Numbered from the stretch's first letter, positions 23,705-36,510 are shown. The stretch: DNA of 64,000 nucleotides from Siphonodentalium dalli (GCA_032622095.1 CP136069.1:107288278-107352277), one strand, 5' to 3'. Numbers and translations are program-made. Notes: generated from the sequence alone by a model not told the origin.

Positions 23705-24368
23705 TGCAATTCCGTTATAAAGCACATCAAATGCTCTGTCGCATATTGCAATAAATTTTGCCGATGTATATTCGGAATATACAGAGGCCTACAGGCCCGA
23801 TATTTTTTAAAGCTGGAGTTGTCCCATGTTTGAAATTGTTTTATAAATCTGTTCACTAGCTGTGTGAAATTTGATAATTATTTGTCTTCTTGAAGCAAGA
23901 CAGGCACGATCAAGTGACTTCGCGCATGACTGCATATATTATATATGGGGCCTATATATACTCTGCAATGCCACATGTTTTGTTTCCAGAAATGTAAATA
24001 TTGATTTCCCCAATTCCTGGAATCGGGCTAAATATAGAACATACGACATCTCATGTTATGACTGCCTAGATCAGTCAGTTTATTTCTAAGCACTCGATTG
24101 TGCACTCATTAATTAATTGTGTCGTCGGCGAGTCGCGAATAAATACAAATCTTTTGCATTTGCCATAAATTATAAAATATATATCTTTATTTCCTCCATA
24201 TTTAAAAGTCGGAGGTATTTAAACATATTACAAACACAAGCTTTGAAGATAGCATACAACTGCATACATATTTGGGTATGCTCCCCGCGACTTGATTTTG
24301 AAGATTTCCCGATGGGTGGGGTGTATTGTCCGGGTAAAATACCAATATTTTACGTAGCACCCACTGTA
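23705..24368. other. Spacer, nothing recognised
   Basis: AT-rich with a palindrome-like aattaattaa stretch near 24,107. No repeat family or exon signal was found. Confidence 0.35.
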
Positions 24369-24627
24369 GCACGACCTGTAGCCCGCGCCAATGGATTGAA
24401 TTTTGAAATCCAAGATGGCCACCAGCGGCCATGTTTTTTGGCTGAATGACCCCAAAATGACTCGTTCCCATCTACATGTCAATGTCAACATTCATGACAA
24501 ATTTCATAAAGATCAGACCAAAGGTACGACCTGTAGCCCGCGCCAAAGGAAATTGTTGACGGACACACGGACGACGGACGCCAACCCATGGCAATAGCTC
24601 AAACTTACAAAGTAAGTTGAGCTAAAA
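24369..24627 (+). repeat. HINE-like family B, single unit with complete tail
   Basis: One unit (acgacctgtagcccgcgcc ... ATTTCATAAAGATCAGACC) is followed by ttgttgacggacacacggac, gacgccaacccatggcaatagc in two parts, then the hairpin CTTAC-AAA-GTAAG and TTGAGCTAAAAATG. The head is absent. Confidence 0.75.
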
Positions 24628-25081
24628 ATGGTCCATACCCCATTTTCACCCCCTCAGGGTGGTACTCCCCGGGGGTGATGGGTGGGGTGGTTTGTTTCTA
24701 GGGGGTATTTTGGGCGGGCTACCCACCCATCCCATCAAATCGGCCAAATGAGACATTTTTGAGAATAAGGAATGGGAAATAAGTTCCAAATGTCATGTTT
24801 GTTTTAAAATGTTTGGGAACGCTGCCCACCCTTTTACAACATGTGTAGGTAGGTACACTTATAAAGATTTGTCTACACTTATGCCACATTTATTGGACTT
24901 TGGTAGTTTCGATATATTCAGGTTTTCTGCTCACAGATTCACACTCATATTTTAAGCTTTGTCCTCTGACATGTGGCTTACTATTAAATATGAACTTTTT
25001 CAATTATGAAATTATTTTGTTTCGGTTATTTTAATTTTAATATGGTAATAAACTTAATTAATATTTTGTGCTAAAATAGCT
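24628..25081. other. Spacer with a G/C-rich patch
   Basis: At 24,640-24,740 a CCCC/GGGG-rich stretch (actccccgggggtgatggg) folds on itself. The remainder is AT-rich. No gene was recognised. Confidence 0.35.
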
Positions 25082-25510
25082 AGAGGTGTGACTGTCCCAA
25101 TGGGACTAAGGATACCCCCCCCCCCCCGTGTTTTTAAAATACTAAGATGTTTCACATGTCAGTGATCATTTAGTTAAAATAATAACAGTTTCCATTGTAG
25201 GTGCACAACAATAACACTAATCTTAAACCTATTGACCGAATAAATGTAGGAATAAAAGTTCAGACAAAATTTGGCATGTTGCGAAAGTGTTCTAAAGTCG
25301 AAAAAGGGGAATAACTCCACAAAAAAAAGAAGACATAATATTCACAGGTGCACAGGTTCCCATGGTACTTAATATCAGTGCCAAGTTTAAAAAGAATTCA
25401 CTTAAAAATGTAGAAATAAAAGCTGAAACAAAATTATGCATGCTGCAAACAAATTTCTAAGTAGAAAAAGGGGGATAACTCCACCAAAAATATAATCAAT
25501 ATTTTTGTAA
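25082..25510 (+). repeat. HINE-like family D, head and two units
   Basis: The head palindrome GTCCCAATGGGAC is followed by a ggatacccccc tract. Two units follow, each with gcatgttgcgaaa/gcatgctgcaaac, agtcgaaaaagggg, ataactccac, and aggtgcacaggttcccatgg. The same order is seen at 60,066, and inverted at 36,511. Confidence 0.75.
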
Positions 25511-25539
25511 CAATGAAAATTGGTCCGTTATCACGTATT

Positions 25540-26010
25540 TTGAAATCTGCGTATCAAAGCGTCAATGATTGTGTTTCCAACCAGACCTGCATGGTGAGCT
25601 ATACAGAACGTATGTTTGCTCCTAGAGACGTTTGAAACACACGTAGATATCATATTCCACCATGCAGTATACAACACATTGGAACTTTTTAAAGTTTTGA
25701 CAGGGAACCTTCAAGTTATAAAGTCGAAAAATAACGCAGGGGATGTTTATACGTCACGGTCTCAGTTCCTGGCTTAATAATGTATACTTCATTAATTGTA
25801 GGTGAAGGTCCCAACTGAAAAACATGCAATTTCGAGTGGGACCTTCACCTATAGTGAAGTATATTATTAAGGAACAGCTTTATAACTAAGAAATATATTC
25901 CCCGTGTTACTTTTTCGACTTTCAAAAAGTTCCCAGGTTTTGTACTGTTGGAAAATGATCTCTATGGCCGTTAGCCAGAGTAGAGATTCATGGCATGATC
26001 TAGGTCGATT
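25540..26010. mobile_element. Foldback element, family G, with inner hairpin
   Basis: The outer arms contain atatcatattccacca, ggaactttttaaagttttg and its counterpart caaaaagttcccaggttttg, then gccagagtagagattcatgg. Inside, 25,773-25,812 and 25,836-25,871 form a second hairpin (taggtgaaggtccca / tgggaccttcaccta). Related pieces occur at 33,425, 35,542 and 36,051. Confidence 0.65.
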
Positions 26011-27412
26011 TCTGAAATGATCCGGGGCCCGTCGAGAAAAAGACGAGCAAAAAACAAAAACAAACAAACACTGAACAAAAGTTACAAAACCAAACAAAGC
26101 CAAAGGGGGGACTCTTGCATGAGAAACTCTTTTATTTCTTTTCATGTTCACTGTCATTGAATCATACAATGAGGGGGGCAAAGGAATTTAAGGAATGGTC
26201 ATTTTAGTAAAGGACATTTTGTCGGACACTCTGACAAGGACCGGGATATGAAAGAGTGAATGTACTATCATCATAGGTGAACGCTCTCCGTTGCACGACA
26301 TGTAGCATGTTGGTTAATTATAATCCCAACACGCAGAAATAATTTTAGATAGCCAGGTAGGGCTATGTTTATTCTATATTCTCTGAGCATGTGGTGTGAA
26401 AAATTCCAAATAAAACTATTTTTAGCAGGTGTTTTCTGACCGCAAAACTTCAACATGCATACATTAATGCAGTTAACGCAATTAAACTGCACGAGTTAAT
26501 GCAATTAAATTGTGACCACATGTTCCCGTCTATTTTTTTGTCACACAAAATCAATACAATCACTATGAGTATAGTTACAAATTGTTTTTAACATTCTCAG
26601 AGAGTTATATGTACCTGATATTTGTTTAAAATTTCACGCAAAAACTATCAAAAATAATAAAGTTTAACTTTAGGCCTATAGGCCTATATATGCGTGTTGT
26701 CGACCCACTGTAAAGCTCTTATATAGTAGATGCATGTGGCCTTCCTCGCACGTGTTAATGTTTGGGGGTTTATATCCCACGATGCATCATTCTCGCTATC
26801 GTATTCTCGCTATCGTAAAAATGGTCCATCAAACATGAATTCCAGCGTGACGGAATAACCAATCGCAGAGCTTTTTTCAACTTGTACCCGACCGTATGCG
26901 GTTCATATATACCAAAGATATTTCGCCTACTATTTTTTTTAGAATGATGGAGCAAAGTGATATAATTACGAAATACATAATGGAAGTTGATACTCATTTA
27001 AAGAATGCATCGGTATAAACAAAAGTTCGGCCGTGACGGAATCACACGAAAAGTTCCCTTGTGTCGAGGGTAGGCCTACCCTTCATTAACAAGATAACTC
27101 TGTGAATTGTTACACATAACATACTTCCATTGGCTCTTTACAAAACGGGTTAAGATTTCCCCTGACAAACAACATATTTATATTGTATAAATGTATAATG
27201 AAGTGTAGATATTTAAATACCAGATGGTGAGTGTGACGGAATCACCGTGCGATTTTTTTAGGTATAGTTTTTTGTTTGTGTAACAAGTGCAGACATTTTC
27301 ATAAAATCATAAAACTTGGCACATGTGTATGTTAGGTCCCTCGTATTATTTTCAGATATGGTGGCAATCACGAAAATACTTGCCATGGCAACGGTTGCTA
27401 TGCGATGGTTTT
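26011..27412. other. Spacer with three TGACGGAATMAC motifs
   Basis: No gene recognised. gtgacggaat occurs at about 26,849, 27,034 and 27,234, always followed by aaccaatcgc, cacacgaa or caccgtgcg. taggcctata-type motifs appear at 26,672-26,690 and 27,071. The purpose is unknown. Confidence 0.4.
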
Positions 27413-27414
27413 TA

Positions 27415-28424
27415 GGGTAATGTGGGGCATAATGCGACACATAAGCACATTAGACCCCATCATGCCACTAAAAACGACGGAAGGGCACACATTATTAAAC
27501 TAAAAGTTAGATAAATATTTCCACTATACATATTAATACTCACACTTGCCTGGGAAGCACCACTTTCTGAACACCATTACTCCCCGTCGACGTACCCAAT
27601 CAATCGCATTATGCCCCATACACGGGGTACAATGCGACACATTTGACATTACAACATCAGCATATACAGAACTTAATAAATGCAAGACGGTCTGCAGTTT
27701 CTTTTCTTTTGTGGATTGAAAGAATGTATAAGCGTTATTTCAAGTCATAGCAGCAGACCAATGAGACATTTTATTGATTTATATGGCGGGTAAAATAGCA
27801 CCATAAAATTTTGATTTCAGGAAAATGGCCGGGGTAGGGTTAACAATAATTATTTATCTATATCATGTTTTAATGTTTGGGAATGATCGAATATGTTTTT
27901 TTATTTCTCTTCTTTTGAAATAAGGTTACGATAAGATTTATTTTTCCAGGTTTGATTTGCGATATGCCTAATCATATGTTTTTCTCGTACTGGTTGTACC
28001 CGAGTGTCGCATTATGCCCCACATCCAGACGACCTGTCTCTCTCCCAATATGGGTGAATGTAAAAAACCGATGTACATAGAACTGATCAACTTACTATAT
28101 AATTCGTTTTACTTTACCAAAATACGCATGTATAGCTTTGGTGGTAGTGGTAAGATGTTCTCGTTTTAACATATACAAGACCTACCGAAAGTTATAAACC
28201 ATTCAAAAAGGGGGTCACCAAATGTGGGTACCCCTACTCCAGCGTTTCGCATGTGAGAGTAAACAGTCATAATGATGTCGGTCCAATTGGGATGTCCACT
28301 TCTATGATTGGTCTTACTAAAATAATAAATGTGCGATTCAACTTCAGTCATGGAAAAATCATATGGCCTGATAGCGACCGTCTGTCGCATTATGCCCCGC
28401 GTCGCATTATGCCCCACATTACCC
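27415..28424. mobile_element. 1.0-kb TA-flanked element with perfect inverted ends
   Basis: The left end starts GGGTAATGTGGGGCATAATG and the right end is its exact reverse complement over at least 24 bp, each flanked by TA (27,413-27,414 and 28,425-28,426). TCGCATTATGCCCC recurs inside at 27,609, 28,005 and 28,385, so end-like motifs are also subterminal. A TA duplication with inverted ends fits Tc1/mariner/pogo-type MITEs. There is no transposase frame. Confidence 0.8.
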
Positions 28425-28426
28425 TA

Positions 28427-30294
28427 CCTTCGAAACGGGTTGGTGGTAGGGGTTAAGCCTAAACCGTAATTTTACCAAAATATATGTGCAAAAGGGGGAT
28501 AGGCCTACTATGGTAATTGAGGCAGATTGTGATATGGGAAATGTGACAAAAATATAATTTCCACACATGCCTCATTATTAACCTAGAATGACCCTTGAGC
28601 TGCTTGAAAATGATATTTGGGTTCATTTGACCTTAATTATTTGGCAAAATATGAAAATATGCGTTGACTGCGCATGCGCGCATCATTGATCCACCAGTCA
28701 CACAATAGGCCTATCTGGTGTTTAAGAGATTGTATAGTGTGGGCAATGACCATTCCAAAATATATTCATTGGATAGTAATAATGAAATACAGAAGAAGCA
28801 ACAACATTCTCCGATGACATTCTTATGATGCAAATTATAGGCCTACCGATGCTCGGTCTCCAAATGGCTGCTTTTCCGTGGAATTCATGCATCTAAATAT
28901 TTTTCCGTTTTCGGCAGTTTTTTTCCGACCATTTTTGGACACCCACCTCCTATTAACACAGAAACAAAGATTTGTTGGTCCCATCGACTACCCACCCACC
29001 CCGCCGCATAGGCCTAGCTACGTACGGAAGAAATCCCCCCTGCAATAATGACTTTAGTAATACTTCTGTAGAATTATGTCAAGTTCAGTTCTATAATTAT
29101 GCATCATTATATTTTTTATGAAAATTGTTGTTGTTTATATACAGCTGGTTTATATGAAAATTCCCAAGGCTTCAGTGCTGTTGAGTTATTAAATAACACT
29201 AATCAGCTATTCAAACCCTCCCGTCGCGTAAAACAAAATAGAATAAGTCTTCTGTCAGTAGGCCTGCATATCTTTTATTACAGGTGTGTATATTTGATTA
29301 GCTTGGTTTGATATAATTAAGATAATTTAAAAGACAGTCTTTGTTTAAAAAATTGTCGTTACGAAATTTATGTTTGAATTTTCCTTGGACTGATAGCTGG
29401 GACCGACACCTATCTGCAACAAAATACAATACGATAACTGCCTGCAGTTGGTCTATAGCAGTTAGCATTACATTATTTCTTTTATTCTCAGTTATTCTTA
29501 TTAATTAAAGGATTTATTTGGTCTAGAAACTACAAAACGCAATCGGAAAGCCCTCCATGTTGTGATTAAAATGATCCAAGTCCCATTCCGATCGCATAAT
29601 AAATAACCCGTAAAATAAATAAATAATACCACCACCGGTATTCGGAGATTTCCGTGACTAAACCACGTGACGTACTTGTGGGGAGCAAATTAAAAACACA
29701 GATTCGGAGCCGAAGTTTATTATGCTGACTACGATGACGTAATCGTAAGTCAGCCGATACTAAAATGCGGAGTCGTATGTGCACGTGTGGTGTATAGATT
29801 ACGTTATGCTTTGGCCGTTTATCTGGAATAGAAGACAATAACTATGTGAATAAAGTAATTAATAGCGCCTAGAATGGTTGTTGTTTTTGTAGCCATTAAT
29901 AACATGCCGGCACGTGTCTGCTTTGGTGAATAGATTGCAGTAATTAGTGTTTTGATTGTCTCGTGTATTCACTCGGTGACTATTCATCAGTGTCAGTCGC
30001 GAACTTGTTTGCACTCTAAAATGCACAAAGTGAATAGAAAGAACATTATCTCTCTGGTCATACATATATAAGAAGCGCTCAAATTAATATAAACACTGGG
30101 CTGAATAATGTTAACTCTATTTGGGCGCTTTTGTTTTGTGTTTGTTTGTTGTTTTACTTTCGATATAAATATCCCGAGTATCTGTCATCTCCACATATTC
30201 CAAAATGCCTAGTAGATGTAGTGTGTTCAGTTGTGGGCGGGCTAACGATCCATTATTTAGTACCTCCAAAAAGACAACACAGTGCGTAATTTAG
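28427..30294. other. Intergenic, no firm feature
   Basis: taggcctac-type motifs recur at 28,500, 28,710, 28,842 and 29,010, a compositional trait of several invertebrate genomes. A 29-codon frame at 30,205-30,294 begins MPSRCSVFSCGR and is only faintly THAP-like. Confidence 0.35.
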
Positions 30295-30470
30295 AACGCT
30301 CTTTATTGTCTACCGCTTTTGGGAGATGGAAGCATGGACGCTCTTTATATTTAATTGTCACAATACCACATACAAAATCACCCATGACATATCGAAATAG
30401 AGCACGTTCATAATTGAGAACGCTCTTTATTGTCTACACCGAGACGAAAACATGGACGCTCTTTATTAGA
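30295..30470. repeat. Short direct duplication of gaacgctctttattgtctac
   Basis: The motif at 30,294-30,313 is followed 40 bp later by atggacgctctttat. The same pair in the same order occurs at 30,417-30,467. It looks like a ~122-bp tandem duplication with an AT-rich spacer. Confidence 0.55.
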
Positions 30471-32445
30471 GGCAATCATTGGATTTTTTCTATGCTAACA
30501 ATTCGAAAAAAATCATGTCTAGAAAGTCAATATGTGCCATCAAAACGTAAAATAAAACGAACAACAAACACAAACTGAAAAACAATGCCAGGCTGGCCTT
30601 CAATTAAAAAAAATGTCGTTATGCCAAACTGCAGCCTAACTAATAATTATTGTAGTTTCAACAGTCTGTTGTGTATTCAAGCGAATTATTTTGTTTACTC
30701 ACTTATCGATCTTGACTTTAAGGATTTTAGCAAGCTGTTCACAGTCGTGCACTTCTCCATACAAAATGTTTCGTGTGAAGAAATAGACAGGAACATTATT
30801 ATGACGAATATAAGCCATCATGATACATGTACTAGTACAATAACCACCACCTTTTTAATCACACCCCATTTGTATTTATTTGTACGCATATAGCGGACAA
30901 CGGATGACACTAGTGTGTAAACTAGCTTCCGAAATTGGTACCATACAACGAAGAATGAAGTACCGGTATATGGCGTAACTTGTATTCTTTCAGAAACAGT
31001 TAAATTAGTTTCGCACGAAATTCCGCTCGCTCATTGCATTTCTGCATAAATTAATCTCATTTCAAACAACTTTTATCGCCTCAAAGTGCATTTTAGCCAT
31101 CATTATTCGTTATATAATCCAACATTCTAGCAAATCCAGTTCATAATTCAGCACATTCAAACAGTTTTATTCCGTAATCGCAATTTATCGTAAAGGCTTA
31201 GGTAATTAACCAGCGTAATTTATCAACTCGTTACAAGATTGGCGGAATTATTTCAAGCTCCACCCACCGCTGTCATCGGTAAGCGTCGATGCAGATGATC
31301 GGTCATGTGACAGCGTTGTGGTCATGTGATCGCACTCACGTGACTGACTTCGGATATTTCCGCGATTTTTTAAATATCATAATAATAAAAATACTATCTG
31401 CTCGATTTTGAATTTTCTTGGCGAAATGGGTCTGCCAGACATATATTATTAGTATTATGACAATAACAAAAATATTTTTTTGACAGACTAATTCCTTTAA
31501 GGTGTTTAAGCCAAGTAAACAGCAAAAACAGTCAAAAGACATGCAGGAAAACAAATTTTGAGTTGCGGAAAAAAATTGTTTGTTGGTCCTATCGACCATC
31601 CACCCCGGCACACGTTCCCGGACAAACCCCCCCATCTCTGCAATTCACGCACCTGCTCTGATGTCATAATGTCAAAATCCGGTGAGAATCTAGAACTAAG
31701 CATACGATTGGCTAAAAGCCAATATGTGAATGTGTGCGAATGCGCAGATTATTTCCGGTCAAATTATCGGCTGCTTTTTACAAGATTCAAGATTCATCAT
31801 TTTACGAAAAATACAACAATTAGTCTCCAAAGATAATGGCGAGGAAAGCCAAAACAATTCAACAAGAAAAAAAAAGGAACTATACACGCTAGAGATATAC
31901 CATGATACTATTGATAGGAGGCAGAATTTGGCGAATAGACAAAGTTTACGAACGTTTCTCCCGCTGACATTGACTGAGAAATTGAAATTGAATGTCATTC
32001 ACTGTCATGATTGTCGACAACTGTTAGTCAACACTACTGACTACAACTGTCAAGTTGAACTCACTGTGGAACTCACACTATGAACGCATAATGGTTGCAT
32101 ATAAATTATAAGTGATGGACACGTGCGCTATACTAAAAGGCTAAATTCAGATCACCAACCGGTTGAATGATTCAGTCAATATTTGAAAATAATGAATTTA
32201 TAACTCAATTTCATGGATCATAGGCATAGATGTTATTCACAGGCGAATATTCTCACAAGAAGTTAACCACATGTGTTCTTCAGTGAACTTCAAGTGACTA
32301 CTGGAAAACAACATCAATTTGATTTTGAGTCTACTCTGAGTCTGTCTAAGGGAACGGGAAGATTCGGCATAGGGAAGGTTCGGCCATGTATTTTTTGGCG
32401 GAGGGAAGATTCGGCCAGTCATTTGATCTAACTAATTTAATAGTG
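30471..32445. other. Intergenic, degraded repeats, no firm gene
   Basis: Short frames of 90-117 codons (30,585-30,893, 31,730-32,083) lack recognisable motifs and splice context. 31,060-31,330 resembles 37,720-37,970 (ttctagcaagt/aaatc, gattggyggaatt, aagctccrccc), an old duplicated repeat. gggaagattcggc is repeated at 32,356 and 32,402. Confidence 0.35.
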
Positions 32446-32893
32446 TACTCTTGGGCTCCAAATAAACATGCATGCACGTTTATTATTTTCCTGGGAAATT
32501 CCCCCCCCCCCTGCACAGTCCTTATTTGGGTCTGCACGTTTATTAATTTTGAGGCTATGAAAATTGAAATCGGCACAAATTCAAGATTTCTATATGACTC
32601 CGATACCAAAATGATGAGTTTATATCATTATGCATGTACATATTCAAATATATGACACACATGTGAACATTTAAATACTGAATAAAACACCACATGACAC
32701 ATACCGTACTATGTTGATTCCTATACTTGACCTACCGGTACACGAACTGTAAAAATAATATGTTTAACAGTTGATGTTTTGCTCAGAGTTTCCCCTGCAC
32801 TATTATTTGGGTCTGCACTTTCGTTAACTTTCAATGGAATTCCCCCCCTGCACTATTATTGGGGCCTGCACTTTTATTTGGAGCCCGAGAGTA
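32446..32893. mobile_element. TA-flanked element F, 448 bp
   Basis: The ends are inverted: TACTCTTGGGCTCCAAATAA on the left, and TACTCTCGGGCTCCAAATAA as the reverse complement of the right. The interior alternates ctgcactattatttggg and tgcacgtttattaat with C tracts. The same element lies inverted at 59,622-60,065. There is no transposase. Confidence 0.8.
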
Positions 32894-32987
32894 GGGATTA
32901 CGGCTTGGGGATTACTGCTTATGTGGGACTAAGCTTGTGTGCACACTTATTCTTTGTTGTAACAATAACAACTAATTAAAGGGATTA

Positions 32988-33383
32988 TACTCTTGAATGC
33001 CTAATAAACATACATGTACGATTATTAAAATCGAGGTAAAATTCCCACCTGTACATCGTTATTTGGTCCTGTACGTTTATTAAATTATTAACCAAAAGAA
33101 ATAATTCACCAATCTTAAATTGTGTTATTCATAGATAAATGAACTCTGATTGTTGACAGTGATCAGCACACCAGATTCGCAGACCTGGCTATCCATCGAA
33201 ACTATTTCTGTCACATGGCATCAATAAACCAGTCAGATGGTGCATTTTGTTGGGATGTACCGGTATGGTACTAATATTTCCAGTCTGTACGTTTATTCCG
33301 CCCTGTACTATTATTCAGTTACGCAACATTTTCCAACCTGTACTATTATTCCACCCTGTACTTTTATTAGGCACTCAAGAGTA
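32988..33383. mobile_element. TA-flanked element, relative of F, 396 bp
   Basis: The ends TACTCTTGARTGCCTAATAA are inverted. The interior uses ctgtactattatt / ctgtacgtttatt where F uses ctgcactattatt. Ends and interior changed together, so this is a sister family rather than a mutated F copy. Confidence 0.75.
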
Positions 33384-33424
33384 AGCAACAGGTATTAACA
33401 AAGTCTGTCAAAGAAATACATTTA

Positions 33425-33565
33425 CTTGTTATTTTTTCGTCTTTATAAGGTTCTCTGTCAAAACTTTAAAAAGTTTCCGCCTTCCCGGGTTTGTACTGGT
33501 GGAATATGATGTTTACGGGAGTTTAATAGACAGAGTAGAGATTCATGGCATGATCAATCAATTTC
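33425..33565 (+). repeat. Family G foldback half-copy
   Basis: ctttaaaaagtttccgcctt, cccgggtttgtactggtgga, atatgatgtttacggg and gtagagattcatggcatgatc match one arm of the foldback at 36,051. The other arm is absent. Confidence 0.65.
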
Positions 33566-33748
33566 ACTGATTGATCTCTCGAATGTTGCATTCATTGTTT
33601 GCATTTTGCAAAGCGAATTTCAATTTCAATCTGACATCCACTTGTGACTTGGGACTGGCAGAGTGCTTGTATTACGGGACAAAACTAATTCTGTTGGAGG
33701 GAGAGGTGACATCAGAAAAAAGAAAAAAAAGGAATCGGTCATATATAG

Positions 33749-35205
33749 CAGGGTTTCCGCCAGGGAGGAATTAATGAGTCCGTATTGGGGAAACACATAA
33801 CGCGATGGGACGACCATGGTTATTTGACACTGAAAAGATGCCATTTCCTTGCACATGAGTGTCCCACAAAGCAAGCCAAAGCTAAGTATATTATGCAAGT
33901 CTATCATTTCCATGGGTGCATTAATTCTGTTGATGGTATCCAAATAGTTAGTCATTTAATTACGTACGTAAGACTGCCGTCTGAGTGAAGACGATATAAA
34001 TGAACGAGCTACGAGTTTAATACAGTGTTTACAACTTTATAACTTACAATAAGATTCCAACAGATAGAATGAATCTAAACACTAAAAAACATCTACGCAT
34101 TGACCAATAATACCTAGCAAGGAGAATTTAAGAAAGTATTTCCTAGAATTTCAAGTTGCGTCAGTGAAAATAAAACTGACAGGATTATATATTCTATCAA
34201 TCGTAAAACTATTTGTGCGTGGTGACGTCATACTGCAGGGTTTGTCTGCAGGAGATATTATAGCGGCGAAATACGAATGGTAGCGAAATCTTTCACCCGG
34301 AACGAGTATGGTAGCTTGTTCAACAGTCTGTATTAGTCCAACAACTGATGACCTCAGCTATAGAACAGAGTTTTAGCCAACGTGTTATAAAATATAATTG
34401 AGTTTTTGGCGGGAAATGTGAACATGTGCGTCGTTGATTATTGTGCCTGGGGACACAGGCAGCATTACAAAACTATTATTGACCGTACTTTTGACTTTAT
34501 CTCCATATTGGGGGGGGGGGGGGTATGTGTTCGTGTTAATCCTCCGTGCATGTAATATGGCTCAAATGAATGGTGTTCTCACTATGCATTCCCGCTATAA
34601 AGACTGATTTGGGACAGGTTCCGTATTATTGTGAAATAAATAACTTTAGGATTTTGTTAAGTATGCATGGCAATATACGCATTTTTCAGGAACTTCACTT
34701 AATACCGGTACATCGAACTCAAAACAAATGATAATACAGCAATAAGATAAATGATCAACATTGAGTAGTTTCATCCACGAAAATCCCGTGCATAAAAATA
34801 TTCCCGACTCAGCAATTGGGTGTTCTTTGATCCAATTATGTAATCGTACGATAGCAGCGGGTCTTCGAGCGTGAGAAGTTTCATCCATGGAATCCCGTGC
34901 ACAAAAATATATCCGCACTCAACAGACCGGCATTCTTTGATGTTACCGTGACGTGTATTACGCTGTATATAATGTCGCTATTTGACACGCTCTTTCTTAT
35001 TGTTTATTCGGGAGATGGACTGTGTCGATTTCATTTTGTCAATATTAATGAAAATAAGTGTATATATATAGCCTGTCGACACAGACAAGACTGAGAAAGT
35101 TTTTAATAACGTCATTTATTTGTGTATGAGCAGGATTTCATGCAACGACCGACGGTGGGAATGGGTCCGTGTGACGGACCCGCAGCCGGCCTGGCGGAAA
35201 CCCTG
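33749..35205. mobile_element. hAT-like element, 1.46 kb, no transposase
   Basis: The left end CAGGGTTTCCGCCAGG and right end CCTGGCGGAAACCCTG are perfect inverted repeats. They are flanked by the direct repeat TATATAG (33,742-33,748 and 35,206-35,212). The CAGGG start is typical of hAT; the duplication reads as 7 bp rather than 8, so one base may have changed. Inside, agtttcatccaygraatcccg (in parts) with tgcayaaaaatat is duplicated at 34,766 and 34,878. Confidence 0.72.
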
Positions 35206-35541
35206 TATATAGACTCATAGTCATACAAAATTTGCAAATTTCTCCCACTAGTCTCAGGGCTAAACACCCCCATGTGTGCAGCAGCTTCATCAAAAGACTT
35301 TCAGAGCATATCAACAAAGTTGAACACTTTAAATTACAATACAGTATATACTGTACATGCACTAGTACGGTATTGACTAATTTAAAGACATGACCAAAAA
35401 GGATAATTAATGATCCGATAGAGTCTTAGAGGTACCATACGGTATATGAATATGTGTTTCTTTAGATGGGACGTGGCTGACAGTGACAGACCATTTCACA
35501 GATAGCGAGAATGATGCATTCTGGTATCCAAACATGGACTT

Positions 35542-36081
35542 CAGCCAGAGTAGAGATTCATGGCATGATCTATAAATAAGGTTCCTTGGCTCAATCAATA
35601 TATTTCATAAATCTGTGGCCATCTGCCGTTGACTATCTTCAAGCTATTCTCTTCCCTTTAGCCAAGTTTAGGCTTTTAGGTTGAATTTAACTCCTATTAT
35701 GATGTCCATATAGACCATTTCACGGATAAGTATCCAAACACACACATTTGATTATCTCCCGGATGCAATTACTATTTTATATTTATAAAACTAATTATAA
35801 CTTGTTAAATTATATCCCCAGCAACAAGGGAGAGATGAAGGAACAAAGAATTGCGATATTAAGGACTACCTATATTGTTGAAAAGAGTTCTCATAAAATT
35901 ACAAAAAATATAGGTAGCCTTAAACATATTTACAGTGGGTCTGAAAACCTAAAGGGAAGAGAATAGCTTGAAGATAGATTGTCAGCTCTTTTGATTTCAA
36001 TTGGCCACAGATTTATGAAATATATTGATTGAGCCAAAGAACCAAATCCATAGATCATGCCATGAATCTCTTCTCTGGCTG
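35542..36081. mobile_element. Large foldback with ~120-bp arms
   Basis: Arms 35,542-35,660 and 35,951-36,081 are inverted copies: agagattcatggcatgatct, ggctcaatcaatatatttca, aaatctgtggcca and caagctattctcttcccttt occur in that order and again in reverse complement. The right arm overlaps the start of the next foldback, so the two are nested or were built by a partial duplication. Confidence 0.75.
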
Positions 36082-36360
36082 ATGCTCGAAGAGATCATAT
36101 TCCACCAGTACAAAACCCGGGAACTTTTTACAGTTTTAACAGGGAACCTTATAAATATAAAAATAATGTGGGAAATGTATTTTCTTTGTTAATTTACCGG
36201 TACCTGTTGCTTAATTTATTCATAGGTACCTGATGTTCCCAGCTCGAAATTACATTTAACCTTTAAGTAACTTTAAACGTTCCCAACTTCCCAGGTTTTG
36301 AACTGGTGGAATATGATCTCTACGGGTGTCAGCCAGAGTAGAGATTCATGGCATGATCTA
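36051..36360. mobile_element. 310-bp foldback element, family G
   Basis: It starts TAGATCATGCCATGAATCTC and ends with the exact reverse complement apart from one base. The arms extend inward through ctctggctgaygc, agatcatattccaccagt and acccgggaacttt. It begins and ends with TA, consistent with a TA target. Confidence 0.75.
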
Positions 36361-36510
36361 ACTAATCTATAGATAATTTATATATTATTAGTAAAAGTAT
36401 TTTATCAGTTTAAATCATTGATTCCCTTAATTATTGTATTGCCATCTTAGTACGAGTCATTGAATTTTGTACATGGATGCATACCCATCTACGGTACTAG
36501 TACACTTATT

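Noticed and set aside
30205-30294. Short frame MPSRCSVFSCGR resembling a THAP zinc-finger start
   Set aside because: Only the first C-x4-C spacing fits; the later Cys/His and the conserved Pro/Trp are absent and a stop follows after 29 codons with no clear donor.
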